From Areca catechu (lineage: Eukaryota > Streptophyta > Magnoliopsida > Arecales > Arecaceae): DNA of 64,000 bases. The stretch covers positions 143,157,980 through 143,221,979 of the forward strand of contig CM038050.1 of the NCBI GenBank assembly GCA_021397845.1. Direction: 5' to 3'. The notes below the pieces were generated by a model. It saw only the letters and a list, made by a program, of their open reading frames with translations, was not told where the DNA came from and did no database searches. Positions 10,145 through 21,341 of this stretch are shown here, one piece after another (within the stretch, counting starts at the first letter, position 1; every line of letters starts with the position of its first letter). Position numbers and translations under genes: made by a program.

Positions 10145-11872
10145 TGGTGTGGTACAAGGGGTTAGGGCTAGGGATGATGGGATGGATGCTTATGATGCAA
10201 GAAATTTCTTTTTTTTAGGGTTGATGAGTTTTTTTTTTTTTTTTTTCTTAGGGTTTTGATTCCCGATCACAAGCAAAGGCAAGAAATAAGAAAGATGAGT
10301 AACGAAAACTTATGCTAGCAGTTTAAAGCCCTAAAAAGTGAGAACGAGAACAGGACCCCAGGATTAAGAAACACTGGTAGGACTAGCTCGAAATACAATA
10401 CCTACTTAGGAGATAGAGAGAGCAAACCTCACATGTCTGAAGCGCCCGGTGTAGAGATTGCTCAACTCGGCTGATGCGGCCTGGATGCCCGAGCAGTCGA
10501 ACCCGTGGAAGCACTGGCTTTCGGTCGGAAGATTGCGATGGCAAAGCCGACTATCTCCGATGCCCGAGATGCCAGGGAGGACCTGTAGGCAAACATAATA
10601 AGGATCAGCAAGATGGGGAGATGCACAGAAAGGAACTGAGATGGGGTTTAGAAGGGGCTTTGAGCCCGGTGTCCGGCTGGATTTCGAAGTGGAAGATGGA
10701 GATAACTTGGGGCCTCGCACCCCGTGACGTCCCGGAGGATGAAGGATTGTGGCCTCACACCACGCGATGTCCAGGAGGACGAAGGATTTGCGACACCCTG
10801 GGGCGACGGACAGGTGGCCTCACACCACTCGACGTCCCTGGGGACGAAGGCGATTTCACTCAACCTAGTCTAAGAGACAAGGGTTGGAAGATGGAATACT
10901 CAAACTCTTTTTTTCATTAATCATTCAATAGCCTTACAAGGGAGGTATTGGGTCCTTTAAATAGGAACCCAAGGCCCATTTGAATTTCAAAAGAAAACAA
11001 ATTACAAACTCTCTTGGGTGGCGCCCAAATTTTCATCTTCTCCTCTCTTTGGCTGACCAAAGAGACTTGGATTGGGTGTGGCATATGGGAGGGCTTGGAG
11101 AGGGGGATTGGTCTCTTGACTTCCTTCATTAGCATGCTCATTTTGGGAAGAAAGCATGGGGCATGGCTTGCTTGAAGGGATGTGTTCCCTTGGATTCTTC
11201 AACACCATTCTTTGGATTGATTCAAGGCCGACCAAGTGGAGAGATCTTTGGGCGTTGCATAGTTGAGTGCTTGGAGAGGGGAGTGTGTCCTTTGACCTTC
11301 CATCCTTGCATGAACACTTTGGGAAGAAGGCTTGGAAGGGGGCTTGTTTTGTGGCTTGGTCTCTTCAAGGATCTTCAACGCCCCACATTTGATGGATCAT
11401 GGCATGATGTGGGGGAGGAAAGAGGGGGATGGTGTTTCTTCCTTCCAATGTCACCCAAGAGAAAAAGGCAAGGGGATGGCATGTGGAAAGCATGAGGGCG
11501 CCACCTTGTTTCCCTCCTTGGATGCTCAGGTGGCAACTGATGTGGCGCCAAGTGGGTAGCTGAGGTGGCACCTGAGTTGGCATCATTCCAAGTAGAAGGG
11601 GTGGGTTTGCCCACAAGGACTTGACTTGTTCTTGGAAGCCAGGGTGACTTCAATTGGGCTTGGGCCCTTTCCAAACTCAGACTCGAACAAATACAGGACT
11701 CATGACCTAACTTGACCCAAATTGGTCAAGGTACAGGACTAAACAAACTTAGACAAGAAATTATGAAATTGCTTTGGCTCATAGACTTATTACAGGACTC
11801 ATAGAGGTGGAACCCTAATCTGAGATCCATAGAGGGTTGAGGAGCCTCTGTCGGATCCTGGTGCCCACACCA
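10145..11872 (-). repeat. 5' LTR of gypsy B
   Basis: This 1728-bp LTR has the inverted ends TGGTGTGG and CCACACCA. On the minus strand a TATTTAAA box (10963-10956) lies at the expected place for LTR transcription. An oligo-T run sits at 10230-10247. The right end is followed by the TSD CTAAT (11873-11877). Confidence 0.9.
10956..10963 (-). promoter_or_regulatory. TATA-like box, gypsy B LTR
   Basis: The minus-strand sequence is TATTTAAA, followed by GGACCC. The same place in the related C LTR holds TATATAAA (20536-20529), which supports a promoter role. Confidence 0.55.
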
Positions 11873-12155
11873 CTAATGTTGGAGATACTCCAGCGATAGA
11901 GATTTTATCGACTACCAGCACCCTTGCTTTATCTGTTGATCCTCCTTTTGCACGACTTACACCTATTATGATTTCTTCTGAGCCTCCAGCTAAGGCTAAA
12001 CTAGAACCTCTAAGACTACAACCCCTGTTAGGACCAGACTTAGGGACCTTAGGCCTAGGTTCTCTAAATTCAAACCTGCTCCTAGTATTTTAGAGGTTGG
12101 TTCTTCTTCTAGTGAAAAAGATCCTAGTGATGATGACCCTAGTCCATCATTTTGA
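11873..12155 (+). pseudogene. Last ORF of copia F1 (env-like-ORF position), C-terminal remnant
   Basis: A Ser/Pro/Thr- and Lys/Arg-rich tail reads TTTPVRTRLRDLRPRFSKF, then an acidic end SSSSEKDPSDDDPSPSF and TGA at 12153-12155. One frame change near 12000 separates it from the upstream frame that begins beside gypsy B. It lies between the pol region and the 3' LTR. By position this is where SIRE-type copias carry their extra, so-called env-like ORF. No membrane segment is visible here, so a glycoprotein role cannot be claimed. Confidence 0.5.
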
Positions 12156-12335
12156 TTTTTAGGACTTTATGTTTAGCATTGTCTGTTATTTTTGATACTA
12201 CTTTTGATGTGCTGTGGCACTTTTGTATTGTGTCACCCTTGTATTGATACTTATATATATATATATATATATCTTTTATGTTCCATCTGATACATATTGT
12301 AAATAATTTATTTTGTAAATGAATGTTCTCCATGT
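12156..12335 (+). other. 3' untranslated part of copia F1, with (TA)n
   Basis: T-rich sequence follows the last ORF. It contains a short TA dinucleotide run (about 12251-12271) and TTGATACT-type repeats that recur at 14300-14400. Its last five bases, CATGT (12331-12335), are the target duplication of element G. Confidence 0.7.
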
Positions 12336-14048
12336 TGATGCAGAACGAAAGCTCTGATACCAAAAATGATGCAGAACGAAGGAGATGATGCAATGCGGAA
12401 GTAAATTAAGACTTTTTTTTTTTTTCAGAAGTCGGCTTTGACTCAAAGGAAAGTTAAACTAAATTGAAAGAAACTATATAATAATTGAAAGCACAATTTA
12501 AAGAAACTAGGTTATCAGAGTAGTTCAGAAGTAAAGGATCGCTGGGGGTTGAGAAACTCCCAGACCTAGGGTTTTGCTCTGAACTTTCAACATGACAGAA
12601 GTAAAGAGAAGAGAAGGGTTACAGACCAGGCAATGATCTCCACAGAGTTTAGTGGAAGGACTCTCTTGAGCAGATTGTTGGATCCCCGGATTCAGATATC
12701 TTCACAATGGATCCTCCAATACTGGTCCTTTGGTAGAGTTGGCTTCTCCTGAACTCAAGATCTGGAAAAGAAGAAGAACAATTTATGGAACCATATACTC
12801 AAGGAAGGATTTACCAGATAGAAGAACTTGAAAGTTGATGTTGCCGAAGTCCTGATTCTCCTGGATGCTGATCTGGCTTCCTCTGGGATTTGCTCCGTAT
12901 TCGAAGCAGCCGAACTGGACCTGGATGCTGGTGGTCGGCCTCCACTTGGAGAGAAGGGTCGTGAGAGATGGGGTAGGCTAGGGTTTTGGTGGAATGAAGA
13001 GGATGATGGGCGGCTAGGATTTTGGAGTTGAAGTGGCTAACCTAGGGTTTTGGGGTTGGAGATCTCACACCTCCTCAAGGTTCCTGGGGAACCCGGATTT
13101 ACTCCCTCACGGAGCTCAACACCTGGATGCAAGTGCGGAAGAGAGAAACATAAAGTTGCTCACACAGAAATTTGAATTCATTCATCAGTTGTTTTCTAAA
13201 ACTTACAAGAGGGGTTTATTTTATAGGTCTTTACAAGAGGTCAGGGTTTTACATCTTCCCATGTGGGACTAATAGGATGGATCCTCAAATTAGGATTGTA
13301 GAATCAAATCCTTCTCATATGGCCGGCCAAGAGCTTCTATAAGTGTTGATTGGTAGCTCCAAATGGTAAGTAGGTGGCGCCTCCTAGCCTTGCTCTTCAA
13401 GAAAAATTTTTTTCCTTCCATGCTTGGTTTTATTTGGAAGTATTTGGGCACCTCCTAGTCTTGCTCCACAAGTTTAGGCTTCTTCCTTTCATGGCTCAAC
13501 TCTTTTGGACACCTCCTTTTCTTTCTCCCCAAGTCATGGCTCTTCCCAACTTTGCTTTGGTCTTTTTAGGCATGGATTGGGCGCCCCCTTGAAGTGCTCC
13601 CAAGAAAAGCCTCTTTCCTCCTTTAGCTTGGCCTTTTAAGGTATATATGGGGCGCCTCCTTGATTTTGGCTTCAAGAAAAATTCTTGCTCCCTTGGGTGT
13701 GGGGACCAAGACACTGGGATGGAGATGTGGCACCCCTAGATTCTGGTGTGTGGCTGGGAGTGTGGCACCCACTTACTCGAGCCTGTGAGAAAAATGTGGC
13801 ACCCTGGACCTTGACTTGAAAAAAGGTGGCACCAACTTGGAGAAGACCTAGACCACTACTAGGACTTGTACTGAGTCAACATGACTCAACAAAATTTAAA
13901 TTGCAGGGAAATACAGACTCAAGACTAAAATTGAGTTGACAAAGTCAACCCTTATTACAAAACCAGAAAATCCTAATTCTTCGGGCAAGGTCAATCAGAG
14001 ATCCAGATGGACCCCTGAAGTCATCTTCTGAGTCTGGTGCCCGCACCA
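12336..14048 (-). mobile_element. Gypsy-type deletion derivative G (near-solo LTR)
   Basis: It is flanked by CATGT at 12331-12335 and 14049-14053. From the left it contains only 14 bases of a 3' LTR edge (TGATGCAGAACGAA), then the PBS in reverse (AGCTCTGATACCA, pairs with initiator tRNA-Met) and a few A residues. A complete 5' LTR follows (12367-14048, 1682 bp, ending GCCCGCACCA). All gag and pol sequence and nearly all of one LTR are gone. A minus-strand TATAAAAT (13225-13218) is its likely promoter box. The ends and PBS resemble chromoviruses B, C and E. Open frames inside are not genes. Confidence 0.8.
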
Positions 14049-14053
14049 CATGT

Positions 14054-14460
14054 TATAAACTTTTGTGTTGATGACAAAAAGGGGGAGAAAGGAGAGAAGA
14101 GTGTGCATGAAAATTAGAGCTTGGACAAATATGAAAATGTGTTAAGTATGAAAATATAATGAAAATATTATTATATTAGAAAATATTATTATATTAGTAA
14201 GGGGGAGCTTGTGTTAAGCTTTTACTAAACTCACTTCAAATACAAGCCAATATTATGAAGATTTGATACTTAGTGCATGGATGATACAAATGATACATTA
14301 TGTTGATACTCTTCAGTTTAACAATCTGATACTTGATTTGCTGTGATGCACACAACTTTGAATATTCTTTGATACATGTGAATATGATACACTGTAATTG
14401 TAAAGTGTTTTTAAATCCTGTTCATGCCCAATATTTTGTCATCATCACAAAAGGAAAGAT
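14054..14460 (+). other. 3' internal end and polypurine tract of copia F1
   Basis: AT-rich sequence with AAAAAGGGGGAG (near 14076) and AAGGGGGAGC (near 14200) purine boxes. It ends in ACAAAAGGAAAGAT (14447-14460), directly before the LTR start TGTTGAC. The last box is the likely plus-strand primer; the earlier ones look like duplicated or secondary tracts. No coding sequence is seen. Confidence 0.65.
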
Positions 14461-15252
14461 TGTTGACCCTTGGAATGATTTTGATGATTACAAAACATTG
14501 GAGCATGTATGTTTTACTAATTCTTTCAATTACTCTAGAAGTTTTGCAGGAGAATATTTATCTTTACATTAGTTGGTTTTCTAATTGGTTGAAAAGGTAT
14601 TCCAACATTATATAGACTCTTGTGTACTTCAAATTGTAAAGCCCTAATTTTTCATCTATGTAATCTTGTAAAAGGGCTATAAAATTGTAAAAATAAGAAT
14701 GAGTAGATTAGTTCTTGTTGGAATCTTGATTTGAAGAACTTCAGAGAAGTTTGAAGCTTTAAAAGGAGTTTTTGTAAGAGCCGACTCATCGATCAAGAGC
14801 CGACTCCCATTCTAGCATGGCACAAAAATTTCAGAGTTTCAGTACCTCAAGCCGACTCAAGCCCCAAGAGCTAACTCAATAAAGAACCAATGTTTTTGAA
14901 GACTGAGACCTCGAGCTGACTCAAGCCCAGAAGAGCTGACTCGTCCAGAGTTAAGTTTGTTGGTGACTGTGACTTCGAGCTGACTCAGCCTTGAAGAGCC
15001 GACTCAAGAAAAACTTGAATTTGTACTGATTGAGAGTTCGAGCCAACTCAACCTTGAAGAGCCGACTCACTTAGAATTTTTATTTGGGCTGTTTGAGACT
15101 TCGAGCCAACTTATGGATCTCGAGCTGACTCGAGTGATGGTTTTTTGTAATATAACGTCTAGTTGCAGAATGTCATTTTTGAACTCAAAAAACCCACCAA
15201 CAGCTCTATTTCAATTCCCTTTGCCCTACAACGGCTATTTTTCATGGAAGAC

Positions 15253-15260
15253 TATAAAGG
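15253..15260 (+). promoter_or_regulatory. TATA box of copia F1 LTR
   Basis: TATAAAGG follows the GACTC-rich unit block, and a short spacer leads to the transcribed-type leader. The corresponding site in F2 is TATTTAAA near 59791. Confidence 0.5.
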
Positions 15261-16030
15261 AGAGTATTTATGAAGATTTAAATATATATTTTTTTTGAAG
15301 TATTATTCATTGATTAGTCTTTGGAAGTTGAATAGTCTTCAAGTCTTTCACCAACTCACTTCAAGAGCATTCAAGAAAGGATTCAAAGCTTCACCAACTA
15401 TTCTTCATCATTGAATCCAACCTTTGAAGAAGTAAAGAAGCAGCTTGAAGAGCATTAAAGAGCATTCAAGGCTAGGCTTCACTTTGATCTTCATCGACAA
15501 CACTCAAACAACTTGGTTTGTTGTATAGATGCTTTACATTTTGATATATCTTGTTTTGCTCTCTAAGAACAGTAAGGGGTTGTATCCTAAAAGAGGGTTA
15601 AAGGTTTTTAGGTGAGCCTTTTGAAAACCTAAGTTGGGTTCTTGGTGATCCTAGTATAAAACCAAGATTGGATTTTCTTTGGTGAGTCCAGTTTTAAAAG
15701 CAAAAGGGATTTAGGTTCTTGGTTAGCTTATGTTTAAAACAAAGTATGAGGGTTTTCTTTGGTGATCCCGGTAAAATCAAAGTATATAGGTTTGGATTGT
15801 GAGCCTATTAAAGCAATCCGACTGTATTCCAGTTGGAGGATATAGTGGAAATCCCAAGTGGTGCTTGGGTAGTGGACGTAGGAGCGGGTTGCTCCGAATC
15901 ACTCTAAATCTCTTGTATTTGTGATTGACTTGATTGTTTTTAAATTGTTAGCTTCTGCTTTGCTTATTGCATCACAACAATAAAAGGATTTTTAAATTGC
16001 ACATACTTGCTAAAGTTTTTATAATCCCAA

Positions 16031-18385
16031 TGTTGGGAATTGTGTCCCAAAGCCAATCGCCTGGGTTGTAGACGGTTGTGCTAAGTATTGTATTCATTTT
16101 ATGAATTAATAAAATATTATTTTTTGGCAGCTCATCACATACTTAACTTCCCTGAAATGAACTCTTTCCATGTGATGAAGTCCTTAGGACTACACTGAAT
16201 TCGATACAGAGAGGATGTATCGAGTGGTCCTTAAACCCAGTTCACAACCAAAGGATATATTATACTGGACGGCAATATATCAAGTATAGGTTGTTGCAGT
16301 TTACATCGTTTGATTGTCCTCTTGACCAAAATGTGTGTGGTGACACTGATGTGATCTACAAGTGGGATATATGGTATCTCATTGAACGTGACTCCGTGCA
16401 GCCCCTTTCTGCCAAAGGGAAACTCATAATTGGATATGGGTATATGTGTCCCTTAGACCTGAGGTCATCACGGTAGCTTGCAAGCAACTCCCTATGCTTT
16501 GGTGCCGGACTACCCGGATTTTAATCCTGTGATGGAAGGTTTCTGGGTACAGGCAAGTACTTATGGAGCAGTGATGGACCAAGATGGAATTGACCTATCC
16601 AAATAGTTTGGATTGAATGTCTCACAGTATCTCAATTTAGCAAATCCTCGGTCGGGGTAGTCCTAGTGAAGAATCACTGGGCTTGCGAGGTTGAGACACG
16701 TTGTCAACTGACTCAGTCTGGGTTGGCAGCCCAATCTCAGCCGTCCTGAGCATTAGAGGGTCAAAAGGATGAATTATATGGTAATCATATGCCAGAGGTT
16801 CGATTGTTTGCTTCCGCATCTTCAACCTATCCGGACGCCGGGACCCATTGCTAGATGGTTTCCTGTGCTGGTACTAGAAATTGTTCTAGTGCTACCGTTT
16901 AGGTTCGAACCTATGAGGTCACACGCCATAGAGGATAACTCTCTGATCCGGAAACCGATTACGATTGGGAATCGTCTCGATTTTATGGTCACAGTATTTT
17001 TGAGCACTCTTTTTCCATTTTTCCCTTGTCTGTGTCAACCAAAAATGTTCCGGGTTGACCTGCTCTGCGCCAGGATTTTTCTGAATCAGTTTTGAACTGA
17101 TTCGAAGTTTGTTTCGGCCTCCAATTGGTTGTGAACCAATTTTATTCCCTGAACCAGGTTCAATTGGATTGAACCACCATTGGGTTTGGACCAAATTGGT
17201 TTAATGGGATTGGACCAATTTTGGATGGACCGGTTTTGGATGAACCGGTGTTTTCATTTCCACTTGACCGTTTTACACGGTTTTTCCCATGTTGGAATTT
17301 TTTTTCGCTGGAAGGAAGGCCAAAGGACTCCAAAGCTAGCGTCTCTTCCTCTTCTCCCTCCACCATTTGATTTAATGGCTTTAATCCCCTGTTGATGGCA
17401 GGTTAATTGGGTTAATTGCAGCCGGTGACCTCTTTGCCTCCCACCCTTTCCGTTGTCACTTCACCCTGCAGCTTATGAAACCAACCAGCCTCCCCTGTTT
17501 CAAAGGAGGAAGAGATTTCTGCTGGGTTGGTTTTGCATCATGTGAAGAGAACAGCAAGTGCTGTTCTTCTTAGAGTTTATAAATCCCCTGAGAGCTTGAT
17601 TCCTTCCATTGGGTATTTGTAGAGCTGGGTTTAGGAGCTTTAGAGGGAGAGAAACAAGTTTTAAATCCCTTGTTTTGAAGTGCTCAAGTTCTGCCCAACT
17701 GCAGAATTTCTGTGACCGTGAACCCCTCTTCCGGTGGCTAGCACCGTGCGTGGAGGCGGATCCGAGAGTCCCGGGCATGTCTCCCCTCTATAGGGAGTAC
17801 TACTCTACTCATAGGAGCAAACCACGCAAGCCGGGATCACCCCAGCTGCTCCGAAATGAAGGCCAAAGTCTGCTAACCAGTTCTGCTGCAAAAATCTGGC
17901 AGCAGACTTTGGTGATTTATTTAATTTTTTTTGCTTATATTTGATTGCAAAAATCAGTGGCAAATCAAAGAAGACTTGTCCAAGAAGCCGCTGCTCAAAT
18001 TTGGGAGCAAACGGAGGTCCGGAAGGCGGTGTTCCGATAACGTTTTGCAAGCCAAAAATAGGGTCCAAAGGAGGAAGATGATTGGAATAACTTTATTCCA
18101 GTTATTCCAGTCTATTCCAGGTTTATTCCAGAGTTATTCCAGGTGAAATAAAGGTATGGAAAATTTATTTTTAATCATGCATGGATAGATTAAATTATTT
18201 AATATTTTATAAATATTTTATATGTTTATGCATGCCTAAATGCAACTAGACTTTGATTAGTTCCTGGCTGAGCAGATACCCGCTGCACGATTTTTAAAAA
18301 TTATTTTAAAATTCAATCTGCTCCCGCAGATGTTTGCATGCCTAGTATAGGATCTTGTCAAACCACCTGCATATGTTTCTTTTCA
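16031..18385 (+). repeat. Solo LTR D1 (copia-type D family)
   Basis: This 2355-bp block starts TGTTGGGAATTG and ends TTTCTTTTCA. It is flanked by CCCAA at 16026-16030 and 18386-18390. No PBS, PPT or coding sequence lies inside, so it is a solo LTR left by LTR-LTR recombination. The order of sequence blocks (AAGCCAAT, ATTAATAAA, then CTCATTGAACGTGACT, CCTGAGGTCAT, CTATGCTTTGG) follows that of the copia A LTR, so a related copia lineage in plus orientation is likely. TATAAATC lies at 17578-17585. ORFs within it are not genes. Confidence 0.85.
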
Positions 18386-18423
18386 CCCAATTCACCCCCT
18401 CTTGGGAAGCCACCTGGGCAACA

Positions 18424-18773
18424 AGCCCTCTCTTCATGGTCTATGATCTCTTGATTGGGTCTCCTAGGGTAGATCTCCTGGGCTGGGTTAAAATGGAGAA
18501 CTCTCCAGGGTTCAGCCTCTAAGAAAGAATCATGCTGAGGGTATTCCCTAGGGTGGGGAGGTGACTCAGACTCAAGCTCGATGGATGGCCTAATGTCCTT
18601 TTCTAGGGTTCTTAGCCTTGTCTCAAATTTGTTTTCCAACTCATCAAACCTATTGTTCATCCTAGCTAACTATTCAATGATGACCTTTAATTGATCCTCA
18701 TGATCGTTCTCCATGGGTTAACTTGATTGGGAATGATGGAGGTGATAGGGGACTCCTGACCTAGTCGACATGC
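18424..18773 (-). pseudogene. Gypsy C gag N-terminus (cut by copia F1)
   Basis: The minus strand opens at ATG 18773-18771 with MSTRSGV. Then come a coiled segment (MNNRFDELENKFETRLRTLE), a Ser/Pro/His-rich stretch and RRPNQEIIDHEERA, where the copia F1 insertion stops it at the AGCCC duplication. It resembles the N-terminal part of the gypsy B gag in the same order. An in-frame stop lies just before MNNRF (near 18664). Confidence 0.8.
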
Positions 18774-19794
18774 AACACACAATGAAAGGTGTTACGAGTT
18801 TGCTAGACCTAGGAGTTCAATCATAATGAGTACACGTAGAAGACACAGCATAATTAACTAACCCTTTCACCGGCCAGGTAAGAGGTGGGAGCGTGAGAGG
18901 CCCCCCTAGCTTTTGCAATGACCCAATTAAGGAACCATAACACCGCTTAGGTCATTTGATGTTAGACCTCTTGCCTTAGACACCAGCTTTCCGGTACCAA
19001 TTAAAGGGTTATATGCAACCAGCTTCCCCAAAATGATCAAACCCAACTCATTGATGTCCCTAATCTATTAGGTTGCTACTAGATTTTAGATTAGGTTTTG
19101 GTTCGAAATTCAAGGGTGGTTGTTTTTGGGCTAAGGATTGGTAATGACTTCCTTCCCTTATCTTATGATATTGACGCCCTTAAGTGAATTATGAGAATGA
19201 TGGCATACAAATGATCTAATGAGATGTACCTAAGTTTTGTTTTTAGATTTTTTATGTATGCTAACAGAAATAAGATGTTGGAAATTAAAAAAAATATGAA
19301 CCTAAATGCAAAAATTAAACTATATGGAAAATGAAAATGGGATGAGATGCACTTGCTGGAATTTTCATAATAGAATTTTTCTCAGATGGTAATAAGCAGT
19401 GTAGAAATTCTATAGACTGAAATAAAATTTAAAAGAATTCTAAAAAATACTTCCAATTATGTAGAATCCAGAAAAACAAAAATCACAAAAATCCGACATT
19501 CCTATAGACAGAAATTATCAAAAGAGCAGACTATGTACGGGAATGCTGAATTTCTAAAATGCTGAAATCAAAGGTGCACAACTTTTTTTTTTCTTATAGA
19601 TCTAAACCTATCTCCTTGTGTTCCCCTTCAAGGATCAATTACATCGGTACCCCTACACACCATAGGAAATCCTTGTGGAATGGGATGTGAGGGTCTTGCA
19701 GCCCTTCTTTTTTCTATAACTGGATGGCCATGGTGAAGCACCCAATCCATGTACTTAAGAAGATGCTAAGTCCTAACCATGCTCTGACACTAGA
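18774..19794 (-). other. Leader and altered PBS of gypsy C
   Basis: This is untranslated leader. The shared block lies at about 18870-18990 (CGGCCAGGTAAG ... TTAGACACCAGC). The sequence TTTTTGGGCTAAGG (19123-19136) matches TTTTCGGGCTAGGG of the B leader. At the LTR edge the PBS reads AGTGTCAGAGC on the minus strand, a decayed form of the initiator-Met site. I see no coding sequence. Confidence 0.65.
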
Positions 19795-21336
19795 TGATGC
19801 GGGACTAACAAGATGCTAGGATGAGATGGAATGATGCAAGTGATTTTTGTTTTATGATTTTTAGGTTTTTAAATGAGGTTAAGGATTCCGAAAGACAAGC
19901 AAGAGTAGATCTAGAGTTTCTATGACAATAAGAACTTCAAGCAAGCAAATAAGTCCCTAAACAAGGATAAGAAGAGGACCCTGGGATTGAGAAACCCCGT
20001 AGGACATAGATCTTGGTTCAATACCAACTTAGGAGTTTAAGGTAGCAAACCTTGTAAAGCTCTGAAGCACCCGATGCCGAGTTCACTTGCTCTCACGAAT
20101 GCAGCCTGGAGGATCAAGCCATTAACCCTGTGGATGCATCGGCTTTCCGTCCGAAGGTCATGAAGGCAAGTAAGAACGACTCCGTATTCGTGGCACCTAG
20201 AGGACCTGCGACCAATCAAGAGAAATGTTAGGAGTCAACAAGAAGCAAGAAGTAATGAGGGAAGAAAGGTTGAAAATGCTGGTGATGGGGGATCTTCTTG
20301 CTAGGCGCCAAGATGGATCATCCAGATGGCTCCGAACTCGAAGATGGAAGATGGCTTGCATGGAAGAGATGGTAAGTTGGGGCCTCACACCCCTCGATGC
20401 CCGAAGGTGAAGGTGCTCCCTCATGGAGATCGACATTCTTAGAGAACGAAGACAACAAACAAAAAGAGTAGCACTCAAAATCTTTTTTCATTCATCAAAA
20501 TTCTCCATACAAGTGAGGGGTAAGGTCATTTATATAGGAACCTTAGGACCCTTTCAAATTCAAAAGAAAAATTACAACTCTTCACTTTATAAGGTGCCAA
20601 AAATTCTGAAATTCTTTCTCCTTGGCTGACCAAAGCTTTGCTTGTGATTGGGCGTGGCTTGATTTGGGGCTTGGAAGATGGATCTTGGCGCCCTTGGACT
20701 TTGAAGGCTGATCATATATTTTGGGAAGAAGGCATGATATGGGGCTTGTAGCAAGGCTTATGTCTTCACTCTTTCCTTGGTCGCCCACCCATCTTTGGAG
20801 AGAGACATGATATAAGGCTTGTAGCATGGCTTGTGTCCTCACAAATCTTCAACTCCCCTTGACTTTCCTTGGTCACCCACCTATTTTTGGAGATAAGCAT
20901 GATAGGGGAGGGAAGGGAGGAATGTATCAAGTGATGTTGTCCCCTTTGGCATCCAAGAAATCATATTTGTACCGCCCACTTGGCAAGGTGAAGTGGCGCC
21001 ACATGGGATGATGAGGTGGCACCCCAGGGATGAATTGGCATCCTTCATGGCTTGGCCCAATAGTAATTGGACTAGACTCAATGTCCACTTCTTCTTTGAA
21101 CAGGCTTGGATCCACTATTCAAATAGACTTAGGCTTGGATCAATTCAACTAAATACAACGTTTATTGACCTAACTTGACCACATTGGCCAGGGTACAGGA
21201 CTAAAACAAAAGTGTATGACTCAAAGTAAGGAATTGCATAGGCTTGAAGCCTTATTACATAACCCATCAGACTAAACCCTAGTCAGAGATCCACAAAGGG
21301 TTGAGGAGCCTCTTTCTGATTCTGGTGCCCACACCA
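19795..21336 (-). repeat. 5' LTR of gypsy C
   Basis: A 1542-bp LTR with ends TGATGCGGG and GTGCCCACACCA. A minus-strand TATATAAA box lies at 20536-20529. It is related in layout and in its last 300 bp to the B LTR, but clearly diverged. Confidence 0.85.
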
Positions 21337-21341
21337 GCTAG

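Larger units (their letters stand above)
3701..11872 (-). mobile_element. Gypsy B, chromodomain Ty3/gypsy (chromovirus), split by copia A
   Basis: This is a minus-strand Ty3/gypsy element. In window order it has a truncated 3' LTR (3701-4528), a degraded pol and gag, a leader with PBS, and the full 5' LTR (10145-11872). The order gag, protease, RT, RNase H, integrase plus the C-terminal chromodomain define a chromovirus; I do not assign the clade. The LTR termini TGGTGTGG and CCACACCA are inverted. The bases after 11872 are CTAAT (TSD; its mate lies left of copia A, off-window). The element is inserted in the internal 3' region of copia F1. The rest of its 3' LTR lies left of the window because copia A is inserted in it. 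Confidence 0.9.
11873..18423 (+). mobile_element. Copia F1, 3' part (SIRE/Maximus-like), carrying G and D1
   Basis: This is the 3' end of a plus-strand copia element of the same family as F2 (59120-64000). It consists of a remnant of the last ORF (11873-12155), untranslated 3' sequence (12156-12335 and 14054-14460), a purine tract and the 3' LTR (14461-18423). The LTR end GGGCAACA and its start TGTTGAC match F2. The TSD after it is AGCCC (18424-18428). It is inserted in the gag gene of gypsy C, whose codons resume directly. Later insertions split it: gypsy B on its left, G at 12336-14048 and D1 at 16031-18385. The left part is off-window. Confidence 0.85.
14461..18423 (+). repeat. 3' LTR of copia F1, interrupted by D1
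   Basis: The LTR is 14461-16030 plus 18391-18423 (about 1.6 kb) with solo LTR D1 between. It starts TGTTGAC and ends GGGCAACA. It has a row of degenerate units with a GAGC(C/T)GACTCA core at about 14780-15135, a TATAAAGG box at 15253-15260, and the GGTTCTTGGT/TTAGCC repeats (15600-15800) that also occur in the F2 LTR (60100-60300). Confidence 0.85.
18424..21336 (-). mobile_element. Gypsy C, 5' part (chromovirus-like)
   Basis: This is the 5' end of a minus-strand gypsy element: start of gag (18424-18773), leader (18774-19794) and 5' LTR (19795-21336). The remainder lies off-window to the left of copia F1, which interrupts gag. The right end CCCACACCA is followed by the TSD GCTAG (21337-21341), with its mate off-window. 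It is inserted in the gag of gypsy E, whose codons (a match to the DIQRELYFRS region of B) begin immediately to the right. Confidence 0.85.

Noticed and set aside
10474..10920. 148-codon open frame at the edge of gypsy B
   Set aside because: It lies in the B 5' LTR, on the strand opposite to the element, with no conserved motif and GACGTCCC-type repeats.
13374..13714. Open frames with hydrophobic content suggesting a small membrane protein
   Set aside because: They lie in the LTR of element G, within GGCGCC/CTTTTGG repeats; hydrophobicity comes from T-rich repeats.
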